A DNA stretch of 6,262 nucleotides, taken from Acidobacteriota bacterium (GTDB taxonomy: Bacteria > Acidobacteriota > Vicinamibacteria > Vicinamibacterales > CAVVIG01). The notes beneath the pieces are model-generated. The model worked only from the letters and a program-made list of their open reading frames with translations. It was not told the DNA's origin and did not search any database. Where the stretch lies: NCBI GenBank assembly GCA_003222555.1, contig QHWL01000169.1, positions 1 through 6,262 on the forward strand. The letters run 5' to 3'. Below are positions 1-6,262 of the stretch, in pieces (the stretch's first letter is position 1; each line of letters opens with the position of its first letter). The translations under genes and the position numbers were made by a program.

Positions 1-295
1 CGGACTCGACAAGGGCGGCGGCGCTGTTTCCGACGAGTTCCCATTCCCGATCCGTTTTCGGGGCCGTTTCGACGACTCCAGCCTTCGTTGACGTCGAGGA
101 CACCGCGCCGAAAACGACGTTCGTTGCGGGATCGACGATTCCCTGCATGATCTGCTTCACACTTGCCACGGGCGTCGTGATGGGCGCCTCGACATGAGCC
201 GGTTCCCGCACTCGGGCGCTCGTGACCAGAAACCCAATGCCGCTGACGAAGAACGCAATGCTTACCACATACAGCCAGTAAATCGGTCGTCTCAT
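1..295 (-). CDS. Membrane-anchored c-type-cytochrome-like protein, N-terminal part (3' end cut by window)
   Basis: An open frame runs from an ATG at 295 to the window edge without a stop, giving 98 complete codons. Residues about 5-25 form one hydrophobic segment (IYWLYVVSIAFFVSGIGFLV) after a basic start, which reads as an uncleaved signal anchor or a signal peptide. After a Pro/Ala-rich linker comes a soluble stretch containing ASVKQIMQGIVDP, then VVFGAV, then APKTDREWELVGNSAA. From memory, this pattern matches a family of small periplasmic proteins annotated as cytochrome c or hypothetical, which are largely helical and carry a CxxCH heme site near the C-terminus. That site would lie outside the window, so heme binding is inferred, not seen. 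A good ribosome site (GGGGAG, 7 bases from the ATG) supports this start. The gene follows the RND pump by 34 bp on the same strand, so it is probably the last or a late gene of the efflux operon. Its link to efflux is unknown. Confidence 0.6.
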   Translation of the reverse strand, partial: MRRPIYWLYVVSIAFFVSGIGFLVTSARVREPAHVEAPITTPVASVKQIMQGIVDPATNVVFGAVSSTSTKAGVVETAPKTDREWELVGNSAAALVES

Positions 296-302
296 GAGCA
301 AT

Positions 303-308
303 CTCCCC
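303..308 (-). promoter_or_regulatory. Ribosome binding site of the cytochrome-like gene
   Basis: On the minus strand GGGGAG lies 7 bases before the ATG at 295. It is a strong Shine-Dalgarno match. It decides the start of this gene, which is otherwise cut off by the window edge. The adaptor gene has a very similar leader (GGGAGAT, also 7 bases, also followed by ATGA). Confidence 0.7.
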
Positions 309-316
309 AACGGCTT

Positions 317-349
317 ATCACGAAGGCATTCACTTCGTGCCTTCGTGAT
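317..349. repeat. Perfect 11-bp inverted repeat with CACGAAG-type units across the pump stop codon
   Basis: ATCACGAAGGC at 317-327 is the exact reverse complement of GCCTTCGTGAT at 339-349, separated by 11 bases. The loop itself contains another CTTCGT unit, so several ACGAAG units are stacked here. The right arm encodes the pump's last residues (the HHEG of its HHEGTK tail), and the pump stop codon (330-332) lies in the loop. In the minus-strand transcript this can fold into a hairpin between the pump and the cytochrome-like gene. No U-run follows it, so it does not look like a classical intrinsic terminator. An mRNA-stability or processing structure, or an inert dispersed repeat, fits better. 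Confidence 0.75.
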
Positions 350-3300
350 GAAGCGGCTCCGCATATCGCAAGTACAACGTGGGGACCACAATCATGTTGA
401 GCAGCGTCGAGGTGGTCAGGCCGCAGAGGATGACGATCGCCATCGGCGTCTGTATCTCGCTTCCGGTCTTCCCGCCGCCAAGCGCGAGCGGAATCAGTGC
501 GAGACCCGCGGCCATCGCGGTCATCAGAATCGGCACGAGCCGCTCGTGCGCCCCGCGCTCTACCGCCTCGCGGAAGTCGGTGACCCGTTCGCTTTGCATC
601 AGGTGATGAATGTGCGACACGAGCATGATGCCGTTGCGCGTGGCGATCCCGAACAGCGTGATGAAACCGATGATCGACGCCACGCTGAGCACTCCACCCG
701 CCAGGAACACGCCGACCACGCCGCCGATCAACGCCAACGGGAGATTGACCATGACCAGAGCGGCATCCAGGGCCCTGCCGAAGGCGAGCACCAGCAGCAT
801 GAACAATCCGGCGACGACCGCGACGCCAAGGACGAGCAGCCGGCGCGACGCGGTTTGCTGGCTCTCGAACTGCCCGCCGTACTCGACGCGGTAACCCGCC
901 GGCATCGGCGCCGACTGCGCGATCGCCTTACGGATATCGTCGATGACGCCGCCCAGATCGCGGCCGGCGACGTTGGCGGAAATGACGATGCGCCGCTGGA
1001 CGTTTTCGCGCAGAATCATATTCGGTCCCTCCTCACGCCTGACGTCGGCGAGCAGACGGATGGGCACGGGAGTGCCGCCCGGCGTGTCGACAGGGAGATC
1101 GGCGATCCGCTCGAAGTCCGTCGTGCTCCCAGCATCGAACTTGACGACGAGATCGAACGCCGTACCTCGATCGAAGATGCGGCCGACCGTCGCACCGGAG
1201 AAGCTGGTTTCGACGGCTTCGGCCACATCCTCCGCTCTGAGCCCCTGGCGTGCGATGGCCGTACGATTCAGCATGAACCGGACGAACGGAATGTCCATCT
1301 GCTGCTCGAGCGAGAGATCGACGATTCCGGGGACCTTGCTCATCGCATCACGGACGTGCTCCCCGAGCCGGCGGAGCGTCCCCAAATCGTCGCCGAAGAC
1401 CTTCACGGCGATGTTCGCGCGGGTGCCGGAGAGCATGTGATCGATGCGGTGAGAGATCGGCTGACCGATCGTCACGTTGGTGCCAGGCAGTGTGGAAAAG
1501 TCACGGCGGAGCGCGGCGAGCAGCTCCGCGCGCGGCCGGGCGGTCTCGCGGAGACCGACGTCAATTTCTGCTGCCTCCACGCCTTGCACATGTTCGTCCA
1601 GCTCGGCGCGTCCGGTTCGGCGCGCTGTCGCCACGACCTCGGGCTGCGACAGGAGGATCTGTTCCACGCGTCGCCCGATCTCGTCGGACTTGGCGAGTGA
1701 CGTGCCCGGTAGCGTATTGGCCTGGACGGTCAGGCTGCCCTCATGAAAGTCCGGCAGGAACCCCGTGCCCATCTGGGTCATCGCGAAGGCCGCCACGAGG
1801 AGTGTCGCGGCAGCGACGACCGTGATCAGGTGCGGGTGATCGAGCGCGTGCGGCAAGACCCGTGAGAACCAAGACTTCAGCGTCCGAGCGAGCCAGCCGT
1901 CGTGCCCGCGCGCCACCGATCGCGCATTCGGCATGAACGCATACGACAACGCCGGCGTGATGATGATGGCGACGAGCAGGGAGGCCATCAGCGAGACGAT
2001 GTACGCGAACGCCAGCGGCGTCAGCAGCCGTCCTTCGACGCCCGACAAGCCGAAGATTGGCAGAAAGACGAGCACGATGATGACGGTGGCGAACACGATG
2101 GACGTGCGGATTTCGAGTGTCGCGTCGCGCACGACCTCGAGATTCGGCCGACGCTCAGATTCGGGCTTGGCGCCGTTCTCGCGAAGCCTCCGCACGACGT
2201 TCTCCACGTCGATGATCGCATCATCGACGAGCGCCCCAATCGCGATCGCCATCCCACCGAGCGTCATCGTGTTGATGGACGCGCCGAAGGCACGGAGCAC
2301 CAGAATCGCCGCGGCGAGTGAGAGTGGCATCGCGGTGAGCGTAATGGCCGCCGCGCGCAGGTTCGCAAGAAACAGCAGCACGACCACGACGACCAGCAGC
2401 CCGCCGTTGAGCAACGCTTTGACAACATTGTCCACGGCGACCTCGATGAAGTCAGCCTGGCGGAAAATCTTGCGATCGATTCTCATCCCCTCAGGAAGCT
2501 CGTGCTGGAGCGTGTCGAGCTCGCGGTCCAGCCGCGCCGTCAGCTCGATCGTGTTCGCGCCGGGCTGCTTCTGGACGCCGACGATGACCGCCGGCTTGCC
2601 GCTTCGGGATCCCTCGCCCCGCTTCAACGCGCCGCCCTCGCGGACGTCGGCGACGTCCTTGATGAGCACCGACCGCGCGCCACGCAGGGCCACCACGCTG
2701 TCGCTGATTTCGTCCGGGTTGCGCACGCGGCCGATGGCCTGGAGCACGTACTCCTGCGGACCTTCCGTGTAGATGCCGGCCGAGGTGTTCTGGCTGGCGC
2801 CCCGGACGGCGCGGAGCAGCTCCGTCAGCGACACGTTGTTGGCGCGGAGCTGGTCCGGGTGAGCAATGACTTGATACTGACGCTCGGCGCCACCAATGGG
2901 TGTGACTTGGGAGACGCCGGACACGGCGAGCAATCGGCGACGGATCACCGTGTCCGCCACGGTACGGAGGGTCAACGGATTGTCGTGCTCCGACGAGATG
3001 GCAAAAAACAGGATCTCGCCCATGATTGATGAAATGGGAGCGAGAACCGGGCGCTCCACCTGCGGGGGCAGGGCGCCGCTCACGAGCGACAGCTTCTCGG
3101 CGACGACCTGCCGCGCCATGAAGATATCGGTGCCCCAATCGAACTCGACCCACACGACGGCAATGCCGACGGCCGTCGCGGACCGGACACGGCGCACGCT
3201 CGACGCGCCGTTGATGGCGCTCTCGATCGGAAACGTGACGAGCGACTCCATCTCGTCAGGCGCCATGCCGTGGCCTTCGGTAAGGATCGTCACCGTCGGC

Positions 3301-3452
3301 GCGGTGAGGTCTGGGAAGACATCCACCGGCATGTCGCGAGCGGTCCAGAAACCCGCCGCCAGCAGCAGGATCGAAAATGCGAGCACCATCCAGTGGTGCT
3401 CGATCGACCATTGAATCAAACGTTTCATGATTTCACTCGCGGCGTCCGTCAT
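330..3452 (-). CDS. RND efflux pump, inner-membrane permease (heavy-metal-efflux CzcA/CusA-like branch)
   Basis: This is a complete 1040-residue proton-driven RND permease, the usual length for the family. It has the duplicated RND plan: TM1 about 21-37, periplasmic porter/docking loop 38-345, TM2-TM6 about 349-505, TM7 about 541-558, second loop 565-870, TM8-TM12 about 871-1025. The opening (MPVDVFPDLTAPTV, then VTFPIESAINGASSVRRVRS, then WGTDIFMARQVV) and QPISHRID at 665-671 are typical of the HME branch. TM4 carries the proton-relay aspartates D410-D411 in GALVDDAIIDVENV. TM10 reads FGIATRNGIML, with R939 where AcrB has its relay lysine. By eye against CusA from memory, the three metal-binding methionines are not kept (Q577, G624, H672), so Cu/Ag export is not supported and the substrate is open. 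The start at 3452 has only a weak ribosome site. ATG at 3428 (MKRLIQWSIEHH) is a credible alternative that matches typical family N-termini. The gene lies 62 bp after the adaptor. The long plus-strand open frames over it are shadows. Confidence 0.93.
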   Translation of the reverse strand: MTDAASEIMKRLIQWSIEHHWMVLAFSILLLAAGFWTARDMPVDVFPDLTAPTVTILTEGHGMAPDEMESLVTFPIESAINGASSVRRVRSATAVGIAVVWVEFDWGTDIFMARQVVAEKLSLVSGALPPQVERPVLAPISSIMGEILFFAISSEHDNPLTLRTVADTVIRRRLLAVSGVSQVTPIGGAERQYQVIAHPDQLRANNVSLTELLRAVRGASQNTSAGIYTEGPQEYVLQAIGRVRNPDEISDSVVALRGARSVLIKDVADVREGGALKRGEGSRSGKPAVIVGVQKQPGANTIELTARLDRELDTLQHELPEGMRIDRKIFRQADFIEVAVDNVVKALLNGGLLVVVVVLLFLANLRAAAITLTAMPLSLAAAILVLRAFGASINTMTLGGMAIAIGALVDDAIIDVENVVRRLRENGAKPESERRPNLEVVRDATLEIRTSIVFATVIIVLVFLPIFGLSGVEGRLLTPLAFAYIVSLMASLLVAIIITPALSYAFMPNARSVARGHDGWLARTLKSWFSRVLPHALDHPHLITVVAAATLLVAAFAMTQMGTGFLPDFHEGSLTVQANTLPGTSLAKSDEIGRRVEQILLSQPEVVATARRTGRAELDEHVQGVEAAEIDVGLRETARPRAELLAALRRDFSTLPGTNVTIGQPISHRIDHMLSGTRANIAVKVFGDDLGTLRRLGEHVRDAMSKVPGIVDLSLEQQMDIPFVRFMLNRTAIARQGLRAEDVAEAVETSFSGATVGRIFDRGTAFDLVVKFDAGSTTDFERIADLPVDTPGGTPVPIRLLADVRREEGPNMILRENVQRRIVISANVAGRDLGGVIDDIRKAIAQSAPMPAGYRVEYGGQFESQQTASRRLLVLGVAVVAGLFMLLVLAFGRALDAALVMVNLPLALIGGVVGVFLAGGVLSVASIIGFITLFGIATRNGIMLVSHIHHLMQSERVTDFREAVERGAHERLVPILMTAMAAGLALIPLALGGGKTGSEIQTPMAIVILCGLTTSTLLNMIVVPTLYLRYAEPLHHEGTK

Positions 3453-3455
3453 AGT

Positions 3456-3509
3456 GTCCGGCTTTCTTGTTCCGCCGAAGCCACCGAGTGGCGAAGGCGG
3501 AAGCCGGAC
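3456..3509. repeat. 54-bp interrupted palindrome filling the adaptor-pump gap
   Basis: Three nested pairs of arms are visible. The outer arms GTCCGGCTT (3456-3464) and AAGCCGGAC (3501-3509) are perfect 9-bp complements. The middle arms TTCCGCC (3470-3476) and GGCGGAA (3496-3502) are perfect and share AA with the outer right arm. The inner arms GCCAC (3480-3484) and GTGGC (3488-3492) close a 3-base loop. GAA faces GAA between the middle and inner arms (3477-3479 and 3493-3495), a symmetric internal loop, and 3463-3469 forms a one-sided bulge. It begins 5 bases after the adaptor stop and ends 3 bases before the annotated pump ATG. No U-run follows. It resembles the GCCGAAGCC/GGCGAAGGC palindromic repeats I recall from Acidobacteriota genomes, which is unverified here. 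It could also act as an mRNA structure that sets the pump-to-adaptor ratio. Confidence 0.75.
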
Positions 3510-3514
3510 CAGAG

Positions 3515-5128
3515 TCAGTGCACGTGGCCTTCCGCCGGCAGCCCCTTGGCCGCCGACGCGAGTTGAACGTCGTAGGCGCCGCGGGTGACGACGCGGTCGC
3601 CGATCTTCAGTCCACTCTTCACGCCGATCCAGTCTCCATCCCGCGCGGCGATCTCCACGTAGCGCCTGGCGAACCGCTCGCCGCTCACGTGGACGAACAC
3701 GTACGGCCGGCCGGCCTCCAGCAGCACGGCGGCTTTCGGCACGGCGGGCACCCGTTGACGTTGACGTCGGTAGAGCAAGGCCGTGCCTGTTTGACCGATG
3801 AGGAGCTGCCCGCCGGGATTGTCGACTTCGAATTGGACCGGCAGCGCGCGGGTCGTCCGATCGATCATGCCAGCGTCGTGGATGTGATGAGGCTGAAGTG
3901 GCACCGGATCGGCGCGCCCCGGAATTTCGAGCGCGAGCCCCGCAATGTCTCGCGACGCAGCCGCGTCGGAGGCTGGAACCTGCGCTTTGAGCTCGACGCG
4001 GTCGGTGCGCACGATCTTGAAGAGCGGCGCCCCTTCGTCGTACGACGCACCCGGCGTCGCGGACACCTCCGCCACCCGGCCGGCGATAGGGGCGCGCAGC
4101 ACGAACGCGTTGCCCGCCGCGGCGCCGCCGCCGGTTCGCAGCGTCTCGTCGCGTTGAGCCAGGCGCGCCTCGGCCGCGTGGAGGCGCGCTTCCGCCACGG
4201 TGACAGCGCGTCCGGCCTCCTCGACCCGGCGCGCTGGAACCGCGCGCTCGGCCAGCAGGCGTTCCGCACGCACCCGCTCTGCACGGGCGGCCTCCGTCGC
4301 CGCCTGGGCCTCGGCGACGGTGGCCGCCAGGGTCGCGTGATCGTCGCCGCTTCCCGAGCGCGGCTCCAGACGCCCGAGCGCCTGTCCCGCGCGAACCGTG
4401 GCGCCGATCGAGATCAACTCATCGGCCATGAACCGGCCTGGGGCGGGAGCGGCGACGACCGCTTCACCCCCACTCAGCGGTTCGATCGCAGCAGGGACCC
4501 GGATGGCAGTCCGGAGTTCGACCTCGCGCACCTGTTCGGTCGCGAACGCGTTCGTCCACTGCTGTTCCTTCAGATATGCAATGGCGGCGGGATCGTCAGG
4601 GGGGCGCTTGTCAGCATCGGCATTCGCCGTGTGCTCGTCTGCGAACACGGTCACCCCTCCGAGTTCGTGACGATCGGACAGACCGGTTACCTCGATGACC
4701 AGCGCCAATCGATACCGGCCGGGCGATGGCGGCACACCCTCGACACGGAACGCACCGGGCCTCGACGGCTCCGAGCCGGTGAGGACGGTAGGCGACCCGC
4801 CACCTTCCGGCGTGAGCTCGATCCGTGGTCGTCCGGCGGTCAGCGGCGTGAAATCGTTGAGTCTCGTCAGGTGCACCGCGAACAGGACGGTCCGGCCCGT
4901 GACGAGCGGCGGATACTCCATGTAGAGTTCTGTCTTGTCGGTCCAATCCGTGACGTTCAACGACGGCGTTTCGGCCTTCGGCGGTTCATTTCGCCCGCGA
5001 CACGCAGCCGTCAACGCTGTGGCGAGCAGGACGACAATCAAAGTCGCTTCCACCAGACGACGCGGCGGCCTCCGTTTTCTTCGTGATGCCTTCGTGATGA
5101 GCTTGGCAAGCGCGCGTCGTGCCGTCAT
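3515..5128 (-). CDS. RND efflux periplasmic adaptor (membrane-fusion protein), CzcB/CusB-like, probable lipoprotein
   Basis: This 537-residue protein would bridge the RND pump to the outer-membrane channel. Residues 1-25 are very basic. A hydrophobic stretch at 28-42 ends in LTAAC, with C43 as the likely lipidated cysteine (Thr at -3 is a slightly weak lipobox). Residues about 58-163 form an extra beta-rich domain (TELYMEYPPLVTGRTVLFAV, then GAFRVEGVPPSPGRYRLAL). From memory, this kind of domain precedes the core in some CzcB-type adaptors. The core then follows: first lipoyl half about 222-255, alpha-hairpin coiled coil about 262-328 (Ala/Glu/Arg-rich), second lipoyl half about 340-373 (VLRAPIAGRVAEV), beta-barrel about 376-455, membrane-proximal domain to the end. 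A His cluster (HHIHD, 414-418) lies in the barrel and the tail ends GHVH. The start is supported by a 4-bp ATGA overlap with the channel gene and by a GGGAG site 7 bases upstream. Part of the basic N-terminus is encoded by a tandem repeat (5079-5099). Confidence 0.92.
   Translation of the reverse strand: MTARRALAKLITKASRRKRRPPRRLVEATLIVVLLATALTAACRGRNEPPKAETPSLNVTDWTDKTELYMEYPPLVTGRTVLFAVHLTRLNDFTPLTAGRPRIELTPEGGGSPTVLTGSEPSRPGAFRVEGVPPSPGRYRLALVIEVTGLSDRHELGGVTVFADEHTANADADKRPPDDPAAIAYLKEQQWTNAFATEQVREVELRTAIRVPAAIEPLSGGEAVVAAPAPGRFMADELISIGATVRAGQALGRLEPRSGSGDDHATLAATVAEAQAATEAARAERVRAERLLAERAVPARRVEEAGRAVTVAEARLHAAEARLAQRDETLRTGGGAAAGNAFVLRAPIAGRVAEVSATPGASYDEGAPLFKIVRTDRVELKAQVPASDAAASRDIAGLALEIPGRADPVPLQPHHIHDAGMIDRTTRALPVQFEVDNPGGQLLIGQTGTALLYRRQRQRVPAVPKAAVLLEAGRPYVFVHVSGERFARRYVEIAARDGDWIGVKSGLKIGDRVVTRGAYDVQLASAAKGLPAEGHVH
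5079..5099. repeat. Tandem CTTCGTGATG pair inside the adaptor's 5' codons
   Basis: CTTCGTGATG occurs at 5079-5088 and again at 5090-5099, a period of 11. The string TGCCTTCGTGATGA at 5087-5100 is identical, over 14 bases, to 338-351 at the end of the pump gene. The wider units (CTTCGTG, then CCTTCGTGATGA) match between the two sites except for one extra ATG here. On the coding strand it reads ATCACGAAGGC then ATCACGAAG, covering adaptor residues about 11-17 (ITKASRR). This suggests that a dispersed repeat was captured in the N-terminal coding sequence. Confidence 0.7.
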
Positions 5129-6262
5129 GAAGAGATCTCCCAGCCGCTGACGAATTCCAGCTCAATTTCCGCTTGCCGAGCCGCGGCGTCGAGGGCCGCT
5201 TGACGGATGCGCGCGGAAGCCCCCGTTCGATACGCATCCAAGAGTTCGAGAATGCCGCGCTCGCCCGCGTCGTAGCTGACCTGCGCAATTCGCTCGATCT
5301 GATCGGCGCCAGTCACGGCGGCCGATCGATACCGTTGGGCCGCCTCCCGTCGTTCCAGCACCGAGGCCCGAAGCGCGGTGACTTCCGAACGGAGTGCCAC
5401 CCGGAAGGCGTCCACGCGAGCCTCGGCTTGCGCCGCTTTGGCTCGGGCCAACGCCCGCTCGGCGCGGGAACGATCGAACAGTGGTACGACCGCATGGACC
5501 GTCACCACACTCCCGATGTCGCCGCCCGCGAACGTGGACGACTTGGCGCCGGCCACGACCTCAGGATCGGGAATGCGTCGGCGGTCGGCCGCGCGGTCCG
5601 AAAAATGGGCCGCGTCGATCTCCTTGCGAAGGGCGAGCAGCTCGCCGCGGGTGGCTTCCGCCTGTTCAACGAGCGCGGCAACCGGGGGCAGCGTCGGCCG
5701 TGGAGTCGATACATCGACGGCGACGATCCGCGCGGCGTCGAGGGGATCGGCAAAGAAGCCGGTCACCGCCGCCTGGGCGCGTGCTCGATCAGTGCGGGCG
5801 AGAGCCAGGTCGGCGTCGAGGTCGAGGACTTCGCGTTCGGCGCGCAGTCGGTCGAAACCCGCCGTGTCCCCGGCCGCCTCGCGTTTGGCGAGGACGTCCG
5901 CGAGACCGCGAAGCCGATCGCGCGCGGCCGTCAATTCGCCCTCGCGCACCTGGGCTGTCACGAGCTGCGCGAATGTCAGCCGCAAGTCTGCCCGCGCGCG
6001 GCGGACCTCGTCATCGACACGGCTCGAGCTCGCCTCGACCAACGCTTCGGAGGCCTGAACTTGCAGCCGGCGGGAGCCATTGATCGGCAGCGCCTGCGAC
6101 ACCATCGTCATGTTTTCGGTGATCCCGGCGACCGATTCGCGATCAAACGTGACGCGCGGATTCGGCCAGCGGGCCGCCGCCAGCACTTCGGCGCGCGCCA
6201 CGTCGATGACCGCGCGAATTGCGCGAACCCGTGGGCTATTGGGCGAGAGCCGCGCCAGAACC
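5125..6262 (-). CDS. TolC-family outer-membrane efflux channel (CusC/CzcC-like), 5' end cut by window
   Basis: The frame is open from the window edge (first full codon at 6261) to a TGA at 5127-5125, giving 378 residues. Compared with the usual 420-450 for the family, only the signal peptide and the first few tens of residues are missing. The visible start, LARLSPNSPRVRAIRAVIDV, is followed by WPNPRVTFDRESV and by two long Ala/Arg/Glu-rich helical stretches typical of the outer-membrane efflux protein repeat. The second repeat ends in SYDAGERGILELLDAYRTG, a clear YxxGExxxLELLDA motif of this family. Trimers of such proteins form the outer-membrane and periplasmic tunnel that docks on the adaptor. 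The GTG at 6201 is internal, since conserved-looking coding sequence continues upstream of it. The stop overlaps the adaptor ATG by 4 bp, indicating translational coupling and a shared transcript. Its promoter is outside the window. Confidence 0.93.
   Translation of the reverse strand, partial: VLARLSPNSPRVRAIRAVIDVARAEVLAAARWPNPRVTFDRESVAGITENMTMVSQALPINGSRRLQVQASEALVEASSSRVDDEVRRARADLRLTFAQLVTAQVREGELTAARDRLRGLADVLAKREAAGDTAGFDRLRAEREVLDLDADLALARTDRARAQAAVTGFFADPLDAARIVAVDVSTPRPTLPPVAALVEQAEATRGELLALRKEIDAAHFSDRAADRRRIPDPEVVAGAKSSTFAGGDIGSVVTVHAVVPLFDRSRAERALARAKAAQAEARVDAFRVALRSEVTALRASVLERREAAQRYRSAAVTGADQIERIAQVSYDAGERGILELLDAYRTGASARIRQAALDAAARQAEIELEFVSGWEISS
5136..5141 (-). promoter_or_regulatory. 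Ribosome binding site of the adaptor gene, inside the channel gene
   Basis: On the minus strand GGGAGA ends 7 bases before the adaptor ATG at 5128 and lies within the last codons of the channel gene. With the ATGA overlap it favours 5128 as the adaptor start, over a downstream GTG at codon 26 that would leave almost no basic n-region before the hydrophobic signal core. Confidence 0.65.

Noticed and set aside
317..349. Intrinsic terminator after the pump gene
   Set aside because: The hairpin is real but no U-run follows on the minus strand, the stem is only moderately GC-rich, and the next gene begins soon after on the same strand.
294..1700. 468-codon open frame on the plus strand opposite the pump gene
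   Set aside because: Its composition is extreme (Arg/Asp/Glu/His) and no domain is recognisable. The minus strand encodes conserved RND motifs over the same bases.
2219..2226. TM4 DD motif as a sign of a drug (HAE) pump rather than HME
   Set aside because: The surrounding TM4 sequence, the N-terminal MPVDVFPDLTAPTV region and QPISHRID favour the HME branch. The aspartate pair alone does not separate the subfamilies.
1933..2772. 279-codon plus-strand frame, Ser/Thr/Arg-rich
   Set aside because: It is another antisense shadow over the pump, with low-complexity composition and no evident ribosome site or family motif.
5066..5085. Twin-arginine (Tat) signal in the adaptor N-terminus (SRRKRR)
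   Set aside because: The hydrophobic FLK part of the motif is missing, the arginines overlap the repeat-derived segment, and a lipoprotein-type core ending in C43 explains export better.
3467..5086. 539-codon open frame on the plus strand opposite the adaptor gene
   Set aside because: It is a high-GC antisense shadow. Its protein is Arg/His/Gly-rich without family features, while the minus-strand frame has clear adaptor domains.
6199..6201. GTG as the start of the channel gene
   Set aside because: The frame continues upstream to the window edge with family-like residues (LARLSPNSPRVRAIRAVIDV), so the GTG is an internal valine codon.

Overview
The window is a high-GC bacterial segment packed with genes on the minus strand. 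It carries most of a tripartite RND efflux operon and the start of a fourth gene. The protein types, the GC-rich codon use and two kinds of dispersed intergenic repeat suggest a Gram-negative soil or sediment bacterium. Acidobacteriota (Vicinamibacteria-like) is my best guess, but it is inferred from memory of similar proteins, not shown by a marker gene.

Layout in transcription order, from high to low coordinates: (1) 6262-5125, a TolC/CusC-type outer-membrane factor whose 5' end lies outside the window. (2) 5128-3515, a periplasmic adaptor (membrane-fusion protein) that overlaps the first gene by an ATGA stop/start. It has a lipoprotein-like signal and an extra N-terminal beta-rich domain. 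(3) 3452-330, a complete 1040-residue inner-membrane RND pump, closest to the heavy-metal-efflux (HME, CzcA/CusA-like) branch. (4) 295-1, the N-terminal 98 residues of a small membrane-anchored protein that resembles an uncharacterised c-type-cytochrome family. Its expected heme motif would lie beyond the window edge. Together the first three would make a complete channel from inner membrane to outside. The fourth gene is 34 bp downstream and probably co-transcribed. The operon promoter is outside the window.

The intergenic structure is the most unusual part. The 62-bp adaptor-RND gap is almost filled by a 54-bp interrupted palindrome that includes the bases just upstream of the annotated pump start. 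A short CACGAAG-type repeat occurs twice, once as an 11-bp perfect hairpin across the pump stop codon and once as a tandem pair inside the first codons of the adaptor. These look like two dispersed repeat families that settled at gene boundaries and were partly absorbed into coding sequence.

No RNA genes, CRISPR array, insertion sequence or classical terminator was seen. No gap without a gene exceeds 62 bp. I see no wholly new system: this is a recognisable efflux operon with uncertain substrate and interesting regulatory or repeat decoration.
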